The notes: generated by a model not told the origin, from the letters alone. DNA of 7,205 bases from Dehalococcoidales bacterium (GCA_030648675.1 JAUSGV010000014.1:1-7205), one strand, 5' to 3'; positions 1 through 6,422 are shown, counted from the stretch's first letter. Program-made: numbers and translations.

Positions 1-466
1 TAACGGCGAGAGCGGAGAACAGTGTGCCTACTGAAACAAAACCGATGGTCGTAAGCAAAGTAACGACTATGATTTGAACGGAAATAACGGGAATATTAAA
101 GAGGACGGCAAAGACGGGGAGTGCGATGGCCTCTATGATCAGCATAAACAGCAAGCTACTCAATGCTTTTCCCGCATATATCGCTTCGCGGCTCACCGGG
201 CAGACCATAAGACCCTCAAGACAACCGTTTTCTTTTTCGGAAATAAAAGAGCGGTTCAGACTCAGCATCCCGGCAAATACGAACGTAGTCCACAGCATTC
301 CGGGAGCAACTGACCCGATCTTCTCCTGATCGGCGCCAAAAGCAAAATTGAAAATGACGATAACTAAAACCGTGAAGACCAGGACTGAGGCGATAATTTC
401 CCGGCTGCGCAGTTCGGAAACCGCGTCCTTCCAGGCAATAGTCAGCACTTTCCGCCAGAATCTCAT
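1..466 (-). CDS. ccmB: CcmB, heme exporter ABC permease subunit (partial, C-terminus outside window)
   Basis: I translated this frame from the sequence: it starts with ATG at 466-464 and stays open for 155 codons to the left edge, so the C-terminal part is missing. The N-terminus begins MRFWRKVLTIAWKD, then ELRSRE (residues 18-23), a first membrane segment at about 25-43, a second around 56-70, the motif SEKENGCLEGLMVCPVSRE (76-94) followed by YAGK, and further hydrophobic segments at about 102-121 and beyond. The charged loop after helix 2 and the ELRSRE start are characteristic of CcmB. The family is an inner-membrane permease of about 220 residues that works with CcmA to release heme-loaded CcmE, not to export heme as first thought. 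The start codon overlaps the ccmA stop (ATGA), so translational coupling is likely. No strong ribosome binding site is visible. Confident of family from motif and position next to ccmA. Confidence 0.9.
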   Translation of the reverse strand, partial: MRFWRKVLTIAWKDAVSELRSREIIASVLVFTVLVIVIFNFAFGADQEKIGSVAPGMLWTTFVFAGMLSLNRSFISEKENGCLEGLMVCPVSREAIYAGKALSSLLFMLIIEAIALPVFAVLFNIPVISVQIIVVTLLTTIGFVSVGTLFSALAV

Positions 467-1203
467 ATGCTCATGCTCGTACTTTTCCGGTAGGCGGCTT
501 GAACACCGGCCAGATCGAGGGCTTCACGGACCCCTTCGAAAACGATTTTTCCCCGGTCCAGAATAATGATACTGTCGCCAAGTTCGAGACCCCTTTCCAG
601 ACTGTGCGTAACAAGAATTATCGTTCGTCTCCGTCCGGAGTCATCAGGCATCGCGTTCCACAACAACGGAATTGCTTCCTGATCCAACCCTGTTTCCGGT
701 TCGTCCATAAGCACAATAGACGGCTTGTGCACCAGGGCACGGGCAATCGCAAACCGCTGCTGCATACCCCTCGACAGAGTGGCCACACGGTCATGCTGGC
801 GGGCAGTCATACCTACAAGACCGACAATTTCTCGAATTCTCGTTTCGAGGTCCGGGACATCAAACATGCGGCCGTAAAATTGAAGGTTTTCATAACCGGT
901 CAGGTTGCCGTAAAGCAGCGTTTGATGGGTTATGATGCCGATATTCCGCCTTATTTCCCAGGCATGGGTTTTAAGGTCCAGTCCGTTTACCAGAATAGTG
1001 CCGGACGTCGGGTTCATAACGGTGGACAAGATTTTCATGAGGGTGGTTTTTCCGGCTCCGTTCGGCCCGAAAATAACCAGGGATTTACCGGATTGAATCT
1101 CGAGGTCGACGCTGCGCAGAGCCTTACGGCTACCGAAGGCTTTAGTTAACCCATGGATTTGGAAAGCCAGTGGACGGGTTGCCAAATCCTGTTCCCCCGT
1201 CAT
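463..1203 (-). CDS. ccmA: CcmA, heme exporter ABC transporter ATP-binding subunit
   Basis: A complete 246-residue ABC ATPase. Visible motifs: Walker A GPNGAGKT (46-53), Q-loop glutamine Q94 in THQ, signature LSRGMQQR (143-150), Walker B IVLMDEP (163-169) with catalytic E168, D-loop TGLD (171-174) and switch histidine H200 in VTH. The short single-domain form and the adjoining ccmB identify it as CcmA rather than a generic ABC ATPase. In System I maturation, CcmA hydrolyses ATP in the cytoplasm to drive release of holo-CcmE from the CcmC complex. It is somewhat longer than the classical proteobacterial protein (about 205 residues), with an extra C-terminal segment after position 220. The ATG at 1203 lies 9 nt after the stop of the upstream gene. 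A GAGG at 1217-1220 is rather distant and TGGAA is nearer, so the site is weak. The 3' end overlaps ccmB by 4 nt. The signature reads LSRGM instead of LSGGQ, which is common in CcmA. Confidence 0.92.
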   Translation of the reverse strand: MTGEQDLATRPLAFQIHGLTKAFGSRKALRSVDLEIQSGKSLVIFGPNGAGKTTLMKILSTVMNPTSGTILVNGLDLKTHAWEIRRNIGIITHQTLLYGNLTGYENLQFYGRMFDVPDLETRIREIVGLVGMTARQHDRVATLSRGMQQRFAIARALVHKPSIVLMDEPETGLDQEAIPLLWNAMPDDSGRRRTIILVTHSLERGLELGDSIIILDRGKIVFEGVREALDLAGVQAAYRKSTSMSI

Positions 1204-1212
1204 TGATTTCCA

Positions 1213-2376
1213 CTAGCCTCTATTGCCGCTCATCAACTTGACAAGCCGTGCTTTTTTCGCGGCGCGGTGTACACGATAGGCATCTTCCGCAATTCTACCG
1301 GCGGCAAAATCATCATCCAGCCGGGCAAGCTCGATAAGCAAACCCTGTTCGTCTTCTTTTTCCCCGACAACGTTTTCAACCGGCTGCAGGTTGCGTCTGG
1401 TTCTCATCCTCCAGTACGCCAGTCCGCCGCCAAGTATGAGGACGATTGCCGCGGCAGCCAGAACCATGATCAACGTCTGGTTTGCCGTACCCGACAGTCC
1501 GGTCAAGGTAGCCGAAACAACCTGCCCAATCGTAAAATTCTGTCCCACCAGGTACACATAGGAAGTGCCCGGCATCAGTTCGACGGGTCCCTGGTCGATC
1601 AACTGATCGGAGGTCACTTTAATGCCGGTGCCCTCTATCAGCAGATTGAACCAATCGGCGGGATAATTCATTTTCTCCTTGAAATTATAGGAACCCCCGT
1701 CGTAAGCCACTTTGTAGCCGTATACGATCTCTCTGTACCCCGGCAAGACCGCCATCGTATCGATGAAGCCTCCATGACCCGGGTAAACGTAGTTTGTCTG
1801 CAAGCCGTCGCCATACTGGACTTCAGTAGCATCTGCCGGAAGAGTAAATGTCAAAGTTTTCTTCTTACCGTTGGCCATCGGCTCGCCCGTTCCGACAAAA
1901 GCACGGTCAGTACTATTGATGAAATCGTAAACCACGGTAAATTCGAGTACGCCGTCGCCGGGAACTATGATGGTATGAGCGGTATCGACGATAATGGCAT
2001 CGACATTGTCGGTGGAATCGTAAACAGTGATATTCTCGGACCGGCTAGTTTCACCTGCTCCGAAGGCGATGTTGCTGCTAACATAGTCGACTTCCTGGTA
2101 AAGCAACGCAAGGTTATAGGTGTTTTGCGGATCAGTTACCAGATTATCGAATTTAAAACTGCCGTCGTTCTGCGTCCGGGCTGTCGCGTTAGCCGCCGGT
2201 ATCGAGTTAACATAAGTCTCAAGACGAACTTCAACGTCCGAGACGCTGCTGCCGCCCCCGGTACCGTTGGTCAATTTTCCGGCAATAGTGCCGCCGGCGC
2301 CTTGTGCCGATGCCGGCAAACCCAGACTTAATATTAAAACGGCCGTCGATAAAACCAGAATAAAACGCTTAAACAA
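1213..2376 (-). CDS. Membrane-anchored carboxypeptidase-regulatory-like domain protein with CcmI-like cytoplasmic tail
   Basis: A 387-residue protein of unknown function. It has a signal peptide (1-24, cleavage after ASA), then a beta-rich domain resembling the carboxypeptidase regulatory-like/transthyretin-like fold (about 28-122: GGTIAGKLTNGT, DGSFKFDNLVTDP, ITVYDST). A second extracytoplasmic region of unknown family follows (about 125-296, with QYGDG, MNYP, SDQL). A membrane helix (about 301-322) is followed by the positive stop-transfer RMRTRR, and the tail (344-381) contains LLIELARLDDDFAAGRI and EDAY, similar to the helical motif after the first membrane segment of CcmI. It is paralogous to the protein at 5391-6422, which lacks this tail. 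The start is TTG (2376-2374), preceded by AGGGGG 7 nt upstream within the stop of the previous gene. It sits between the zinc-ribbon gene and ccmA, so it probably assists cytochrome maturation; the role is inferred from context only. No catalytic peptidase residues were recognised. Confidence 0.82.
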   Translation of the reverse strand: MFKRFILVLSTAVLILSLGLPASAQGAGGTIAGKLTNGTGGGSSVSDVEVRLETYVNSIPAANATARTQNDGSFKFDNLVTDPQNTYNLALLYQEVDYVSSNIAFGAGETSRSENITVYDSTDNVDAIIVDTAHTIIVPGDGVLEFTVVYDFINSTDRAFVGTGEPMANGKKKTLTFTLPADATEVQYGDGLQTNYVYPGHGGFIDTMAVLPGYREIVYGYKVAYDGGSYNFKEKMNYPADWFNLLIEGTGIKVTSDQLIDQGPVELMPGTSYVYLVGQNFTIGQVVSATLTGLSGTANQTLIMVLAAAAIVLILGGGLAYWRMRTRRNLQPVENVVGEKEDEQGLLIELARLDDDFAAGRIAEDAYRVHRAAKKARLVKLMSGNRG

Positions 2377-2380
2377 AATA

Positions 2381-2389
2381 ATCCCCCTA
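2381..2389 (-). promoter_or_regulatory. Ribosome binding site deciding a TTG start
   Basis: Reading the minus strand, TAGGGGGAT ends 5 nt before TTG at 2376-2374. The purine-rich AGGGGG is the only Shine-Dalgarno-like stretch here and overlaps the stop codon TAG (2389-2387) of the zinc-ribbon gene. It supports TTG as the real start because the following residues MFKRFILVL form the proper beginning of a signal peptide. Confidence 0.6.
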
Positions 2390-2896
2390 GTTCAGTTGTT
2401 CTCCGCACCGGGAGCAAAAACGGCCCCCGGGCTGAACTTTTGCCCCGCAATTAGAGCAGTAACGAGCTTTGGCCTGCCGGGCACTACCGGCCGCAGCAGG
2501 CTGGCTGCCTGCAGGGATCGAGGTACTACGCAATTGACGGACATTCTCTTCGATTTCATCGTCCGGCGCGGCTTCTCCGCCGCCGCGCAAGCCGGCTACC
2601 CTGTTCTCGATCTCCTCGTCCAGACTGGAGGCCCCTTCCGTTTTTAACTCCACCGCACCCGCAGTCGTACCCTGAAGCGAGTTTTTCTGAGAACGGTAGT
2701 CCTCTTCACTAAGGATACCTGTCCGGTAATCGGTTTCCAGTTGCTTAAACAGAGTGCGCCCAGAATCGGTTTTTTTCGAAGAATCCTCGAACTCAAATAA
2801 CCAGGCCCGCACGCTATTATCTCCATTACGGAAAAATGGAACAGCTATTGCTATGAAACAAAAAACCGTCAATATCAGAGCGGCAGCGATAACCAT
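2387..2896 (-). CDS. CcmI-like membrane protein with C-terminal zinc ribbon
   Basis: A 169-residue protein. One N-terminal membrane helix (about 2-22) is followed by a CcmI-like helical motif, LFKQLETDYRTGILSEEDYR (49-68), which resembles the segment just after helix 1 in proteobacterial CcmI. Next come two copies of an acidic motif, DEEIENRVAGLR (93-104) and DDEIEENVRQLR (112-123), a Ser/Ala/Pro-rich linker, and a C-terminal zinc ribbon CSNC-x10-CSRC (C147, C150, C161, C164). CcmI normally presents apocytochrome to CcmF/CcmH, but its periplasmic TPR part is absent here, so this is not a standard CcmI. A cytoplasmic C-terminus, as for the CcmI loop, would suit the four-Cys zinc site. The gene starts 3 nt after ccmF with a good GAGG site 6 nt before ATG (within TAGTTA spacing), and its stop nearly abuts the next gene. 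A role as a CcmF partner is inferred from synteny and the motif. Confidence 0.82.
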   Translation of the reverse strand: MVIAAALILTVFCFIAIAVPFFRNGDNSVRAWLFEFEDSSKKTDSGRTLFKQLETDYRTGILSEEDYRSQKNSLQGTTAGAVELKTEGASSLDEEIENRVAGLRGGGEAAPDDEIEENVRQLRSTSIPAGSQPAAAGSARQAKARYCSNCGAKVQPGGRFCSRCGEQLN

Positions 2897-2899
2897 TAA

Positions 2900-4840
2900 C
2901 TACCTCTTCCTCTCTCCATTTAAATCAGGCCAGAAAGCCAGTAAACCGCCCAATATCAATACGTAACTGCCGATCCACATCCAGCTCACCAGCGGGTTCA
3001 AATTCATTTTAAAGACCGCCTGACCGTCAACGTCCGGGTTGGTCATATTTATCCAGATGTCATCCACCAAAGTCGAACGAATGGCTGTCTTGGGTATTTC
3101 CCTGATATAAGGCCTTAACTGCCCGATGGGCTTTCCGTCGGCTGAAATAGAAATCACTGCGGTAAGCGTGTCTTTGCCATTAACGACAGATTGTTCTACC
3201 CGGTCATACACTAGTGAATACTGTTTCAGCGTTTCAACATCACCCGGTTTTAGCGAAACCTCTTTGGTCACCGAAAATAACGAAGAGCCCACTACACCTA
3301 TAGCAATCAGAGCGATACCGGAGTGAACCAGCAATCCGCCGTAACGGGGACGATTCGACATAATGAGCCCCCAGAAAGCTTTCACTGCATTCTCGTGCTG
3401 ACTGCGGGCGCGGGCGCGAGAACCACGTATCCATTCATAAATGATAGTCAGCAGCAGAAAGCTGCATATGACGAAGCCAACCAGGCCATATCCCTGCCGT
3501 ATGCCAACGACAAAAAGAACTATACCGACCACTACCGCGCCAACGGCCGGCCACAGTAAATTACGCATCAAATTCTGCGCGGAAGCTTGCCGCCAACCGA
3601 TAGTGGTACAAATTCCAGCCAGGAGCAGAATGCCCAGATATATCGGACCGTTCACGGAGTTAAAAAAACCGGCGCTAATGGAAATCTGGCTCCCATTGAT
3701 ATAAGTGAGTATCACCGGAAGGAAGGTACCAACGAATACTGCCAGCGTCGAGAACCCAAAAAGCACGTTATTAATTAAGAATGTGCTCTCCCGGGAGACC
3801 AGGGACTCAATTTGAGTGCCGCCCTTCAAAGCATTTTTCCCGTAGAACAGTGCCCCGGAAGCTCCGAACAACGCGAGGAGAGCGAACCAGAAAAAGAACC
3901 ACCCGATAGCATATTGTACTGGATCACCGCCGAAGCCGTGATTCGGTGACGCCTGTGTACTTCGTTCGAGAAATATCCCGATAAAGGGTAAAGTAAAAGT
4001 AAAGATTATAAGAAAGGCACTCCACGTTTTGAACATTCCCCGCCGTCTCTGCATCAACGCGGAATGCAGGAACGCGGTACAAACCAGCCACGGCATCAGG
4101 CTGGAGTTTTCCACCGGGTCCCACCCCCAGTAGCCGCCCCAATTCAGTTCATTGTATGCCCACCAGGCCCCGAGAAGGTTGCCTGCCCCGAGGAACAGCC
4201 AGGCGATCAACGCCCATCTTCTCATCCCGTTCAGCCATTCTTCGCCGGCGCGCCGGTTGATTAACGCGGCAACGCAGAAAGCGAACGGAATCGTCATCCC
4301 GGCATAACCGGCGAGCAGGAGAGGCGGATGAAACAACATTCCGGGATTTTGCAGCAGTGGATTTAGTCCGGCACCGTCAGCCGGCGTAAAACCAAGTTTT
4401 ACGAAAGGACTTCCGACAGTGATGAGAGTAATCGCGAAAAATGCCTCCGTTACTGCGACTACAGCCGAAGTGTACGGCATCAATTCCTTGCCGGACCGGC
4501 GTGTCTGCAATGCCATCACTGCCCCCAGGATGGTAACTATCCAGCCCCAGAACAGAACCGAACCGTTACCGCCGGCCCAAAGAGCAGCAATGAGGTAAGC
4601 CGGGGCTAATGAGCGATTGGAGTGTTCCGCTACGTAAGTGATGGAAAAATCATGAGTTACCAGCGAATAGAGCAAAGAAAGGACAGCCACGGTAACCAGG
4701 CCGCAAACGAGAAGGAGTCCGTTCCTGGCACTGGCAAAGAGCGCCAGGTTCTTTTTACGCTGGCTGAATACGTAAGCAACAGCGGAATAGAGCGAAACGA
4801 CAAAGGCGATAAATAAAGAAACGTAGCCTATATCAGCCAT
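2900..4840 (-). CDS. ccmF: CcmF, cytochrome c heme lyase subunit
   Basis: A complete 646-residue polytopic membrane protein. The heme-handling WWD motif is WGGYWGWDPVENSS (234-247). The conserved histidines expected of CcmF are visible: H171 in LFHPPLLLAGY, H259 in AFLHSAL, H301 in SPNHGFG and H506 in LVHSGIALIAIG. In the E. coli protein, the equivalent positions (H173, H261, H303, H491) ligate the structural heme b or the incoming heme. I count at least a dozen hydrophobic segments, a large periplasmic domain near the C-terminus (about 522-612) and a last helix at about 617-637. Length is normal for the family. CcmF takes heme from holo-CcmE and attaches it to CxxCH cysteines outside the cytoplasmic membrane. 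The start overlaps the ccmE stop by one base (TAATG), indicating coupling; only a weak GGAA precedes it. The usual partner CcmH is not seen in the window, while a zinc-ribbon CcmI-like protein follows. Confidence 0.96.
   Translation of the reverse strand: MADIGYVSLFIAFVVSLYSAVAYVFSQRKKNLALFASARNGLLLVCGLVTVAVLSLLYSLVTHDFSITYVAEHSNRSLAPAYLIAALWAGGNGSVLFWGWIVTILGAVMALQTRRSGKELMPYTSAVVAVTEAFFAITLITVGSPFVKLGFTPADGAGLNPLLQNPGMLFHPPLLLAGYAGMTIPFAFCVAALINRRAGEEWLNGMRRWALIAWLFLGAGNLLGAWWAYNELNWGGYWGWDPVENSSLMPWLVCTAFLHSALMQRRRGMFKTWSAFLIIFTFTLPFIGIFLERSTQASPNHGFGGDPVQYAIGWFFFWFALLALFGASGALFYGKNALKGGTQIESLVSRESTFLINNVLFGFSTLAVFVGTFLPVILTYINGSQISISAGFFNSVNGPIYLGILLLAGICTTIGWRQASAQNLMRNLLWPAVGAVVVGIVLFVVGIRQGYGLVGFVICSFLLLTIIYEWIRGSRARARSQHENAVKAFWGLIMSNRPRYGGLLVHSGIALIAIGVVGSSLFSVTKEVSLKPGDVETLKQYSLVYDRVEQSVVNGKDTLTAVISISADGKPIGQLRPYIREIPKTAIRSTLVDDIWINMTNPDVDGQAVFKMNLNPLVSWMWIGSYVLILGGLLAFWPDLNGERKR
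2903..2925 (-). promoter_or_regulatory. Purine-rich ribosome binding region for the zinc-ribbon gene
   Basis: On the minus strand, the last codons of ccmF form a long purine run, ATGGAGAGAGGAAGAGG, ending 6 nt before ATG at 2896. GAGG is the best-placed Shine-Dalgarno core. This makes independent, efficient initiation likely for a gene otherwise coupled to ccmF. Confidence 0.55.
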
Positions 4841-5265
4841 TAATTGATTCCATTAGTAACTGGTGCTGCCACTGTCGGCTCGTATTTTGAGGGGCACTTT
4901 ACCATCAATGACTTTGCCTGGAACACACCAGCGGCATCAAGGCTGCCTTCGACAACAACGGGATTACCTTCCTGGAACGTGTCGGGGACAGCTCCCCGGT
5001 ACACAACAGGGAGGGTTTTCCCCCCTTCGGAAACGGCGAATTTCAGGTTAAGGTCGCCGGCTTTTTGCTCAATTGATCCCGGGGCAACGTCCCCGTTCAA
5101 CCTTACCGTTTTATTGTAAATAGAACTGCCCTTGTCTAACAGCTGGTTTACGGAATAGTAATAGGAAGCCGAGCTACGGAACCCCATAAAGCCTAGATAG
5201 CCAACGGCTAGAACAAGTATTAAACCGCCAATAATAAGCTTCTTTTTCACCGCCAGACCACACAT
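4840..5265 (-). CDS. ccmE: CcmE, periplasmic heme chaperone (Cys-type, CxxxY)
   Basis: A 141-residue protein with one N-terminal membrane anchor (about 10-29) and an OB-fold-like beta domain: VRLNGDVAPGSI (54-65), LNLKFAVSE (72-80), LPVVYRGAVPDTFQEGNPVV (85-104) and VEGSLDAAGVFQAKSLMVKC (105-124). The heme-binding segment is CPSKY (C124 to Y128). The classical protein has HxxxY, with the histidine covalently attached to heme vinyl; CxxxY is a known variant in archaea and some Desulfovibrio-type bacteria. The protein receives heme from CcmC and delivers it to CcmF. Two starts are possible: ATG at 5265, chosen here, or GTG at 5250, giving VKKKLIIGG and a more typical N-terminus. Neither has a clear Shine-Dalgarno site; the GTG overlaps the stop of a tiny leader frame. 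A promoter lies 50-75 bp upstream. The gene heads the ccmE-ccmF-...-ccmB operon. Confidence 0.93.
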   Translation of the reverse strand: MCGLAVKKKLIIGGLILVLAVGYLGFMGFRSSASYYYSVNQLLDKGSSIYNKTVRLNGDVAPGSIEQKAGDLNLKFAVSEGGKTLPVVYRGAVPDTFQEGNPVVVEGSLDAAGVFQAKSLMVKCPSKYEPTVAAPVTNGIN

Positions 5266-5288
5266 TCGGAGGATAATAAGATTACCAT
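5247..5288 (-). other. Possible 13-codon leader frame upstream of ccmE
   Basis: On the minus strand an ATG at 5288-5286 follows GGGGGAAGGACG and opens a frame encoding MVILLSSECVVWR, ending with TGA at 5249-5247. This stop overlaps the alternative GTG start of ccmE (5250-5248) as GTGA. It could be a translated leader coupled to ccmE, which otherwise lacks a ribosome binding site, or chance. The AAGGA is only 2 nt from the ATG, so the site is not ideal. Confidence 0.25.
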
Positions 5289-5312
5289 CGTCCTTCCCCC
5301 AATTTAATCCTA

Positions 5313-5342
5313 ATTATATCTCAATACCTTAGTTGATGGCAA
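5313..5342 (-). promoter_or_regulatory. Predicted sigma-70-type promoter for the ccmE operon
   Basis: Minus-strand -35 TTGCCA (5342-5337; 5 of 6 match to TTGACA), an 18-bp spacer and a perfect -10 TATAAT (5318-5313). The predicted start site is near 5306, about 40 nt before the first ccmE start. It lies in the 125-bp gap between the upstream accessory gene and ccmE, the longest untranslated gap inside the apparent ccm cluster. It allows ccmE-ccmB to be transcribed separately from the 5391-6422 gene. Confidence 0.65.
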
Positions 5343-5368
5343 ATTACGATCATCCCTACTAAGTAATT
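5323..5368. repeat. Imperfect inverted repeat around the ccmE -35 element
   Basis: Plus-strand AATACCTTAGT (5323-5333) and ACTAAGTAATT (5358-5368) are inverted copies matching at 9 of 11 positions, with 24 bp between the arms. The left arm falls in the promoter spacer and the right arm just upstream of -35. It could be an operator bound by a dimeric or looping regulator, but a match of this size can occur by chance in AT-rich DNA. Confidence 0.25.
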
Positions 5369-5390
5369 TCTTCTTCCGGGAAGGACTAAC

Positions 5391-6422
5391 TTAAGAACTC
5401 GATGGCTGGGCTCTCTTCTTTTTTCTAAGTAAGTAGATAAACCCAACTACCAGCGCCGCTAATCCAAGGAGCACCCACAGGACAATACTCTGCTTAGCGC
5501 GCCCGGATAAGTTGGAGGAATGGGCAACCAGCGTATCTCCCGGGACGAGAGCGCCGCCATAAAGATAATTAAATTGGGTACCTTCAAATTCCACCAGCCC
5601 TCCGGGTAGGAGCTGGTCGCTGGCAACCACAGAGCTATCACCCTGAACAAAAATAAAGAAACCATCCATTGGATAGTTAACCCTTTGGGAGTACGTATAT
5701 TCTCCCCCGTTATAGCTAACGTTATAAGAAATGGTTATGAGCTTTTCTTCACCAGCGGCAGTAGGTAAGACCGGCATGGTGTAAATAAAGCCCTCTTCAC
5801 CTGGAACAACAGAGGCCTCCGTCAGTTCCCCGCCATATTGCAGCGCTGTTGCCCCCTTCGGTAAGGAGAACCTGAGTGTCTCCTTCCAAACACGGGTAGG
5901 CACTTCCTTTGACCCAATATAAGTTCGGTCTGATTCGTTGCTAATTAGATAGATCTCTTTTATCTTAAGGCTGTCCTGCCCAACATATATGTACACATGT
6001 TCCATTACCACCGCAATTGCGTCATCACTGGCAGTTGAATCATAGACGGCAATCTCAGCAGATTTGGTCGTCTCGACTTCACTAAAAGTGAGTCTCTCAC
6101 CACTATAACTTGCCTCCTGAAAGGTTACTGTTGCCTCATAGTTATAGTGCGGGTCAGTGACTAAATCAGCAAATACAAAGTTACACTCAGCATCGGTTTT
6201 GGTGGTAGTTAACCCTACACTAGCATCGCTCAGATAAGTCTTTAAGGTAATGTTTTGGTTGGCAACACTACTACCGTTCTCAGTGCCATTTACCAGCCGA
6301 CCTTGGATTACGCCATTTTCAGCCGCCAAAGCAGCTGCCGGTAGACTCAAGATGAACCCTATATAGCCTACGGCCAGAAAAACAATAATTGTACCGATCA
6401 GGAATTGCCTTTTCTTTACCAT
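5391..6422 (-). CDS. Membrane-anchored carboxypeptidase-regulatory-like domain protein (paralog of the 1213-2376 product)
   Basis: A 343-residue protein of unknown function. The N-terminal hydrophobic segment (about 7-33) looks like a signal peptide with possible cleavage after ALA (33). A carboxypeptidase-regulatory-like beta domain follows (about 36-130: GVIQGRLVNGT, FVFADLVTDP, IAVYDST), then a second domain (about 133-307: QYGGE, VNYP, SDQL, NLSG), a membrane helix (312-332) and a basic RKKKR end. Matching blocks occur in the same order in the protein at 1213-2376, so the two genes are paralogs. This copy stops soon after the helix and lacks the CcmI-like tail. The beginning, VKKRQFLIG then FLAVGYIGF, resembles the CcmE anchor. 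The ATG at 6422 has no clear Shine-Dalgarno site and lies about 20 nt from a predicted -10. Sampled lines are about 45% GC against about 56% for the paralog. Lying between a multiheme cytochrome and ccmE, it may act in cytochrome maturation or electron transfer at the cell surface. Confidence 0.8.
   Translation of the reverse strand: MVKKRQFLIGTIIVFLAVGYIGFILSLPAAALAAENGVIQGRLVNGTENGSSVANQNITLKTYLSDASVGLTTTKTDAECNFVFADLVTDPHYNYEATVTFQEASYSGERLTFSEVETTKSAEIAVYDSTASDDAIAVVMEHVYIYVGQDSLKIKEIYLISNESDRTYIGSKEVPTRVWKETLRFSLPKGATALQYGGELTEASVVPGEEGFIYTMPVLPTAAGEEKLITISYNVSYNGGEYTYSQRVNYPMDGFFIFVQGDSSVVASDQLLPGGLVEFEGTQFNYLYGGALVPGDTLVAHSSNLSGRAKQSIVLWVLLGLAALVVGFIYLLRKKKRAQPSSS

Noticed and set aside
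499..1149. A 216-codon plus-strand open frame
   Set aside because: It is antisense to ccmA, whose ABC motifs are complete, so it is a mirror of codon bias.
1267..2331. A 354-codon plus-strand open frame
   Set aside because: It lies wholly opposite the 1213-2376 gene, has no recognisable domains and a low-complexity basic composition. The minus strand has a signal peptide, membrane helix and a paralog.
1213..2376. Carboxypeptidase activity for the regulatory-like domain proteins
   Set aside because: The similarity is only to the non-catalytic beta-sandwich regulatory domain. No zinc-binding HxxE peptidase motif is visible.
5371..5385. CTTCCGGGAAG palindrome after the 5391-6422 gene as a terminator
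   Set aside because: The stem is only 4-5 bp with almost no loop and no T-tract follows on the minus strand, so readthrough into ccmE is likely.
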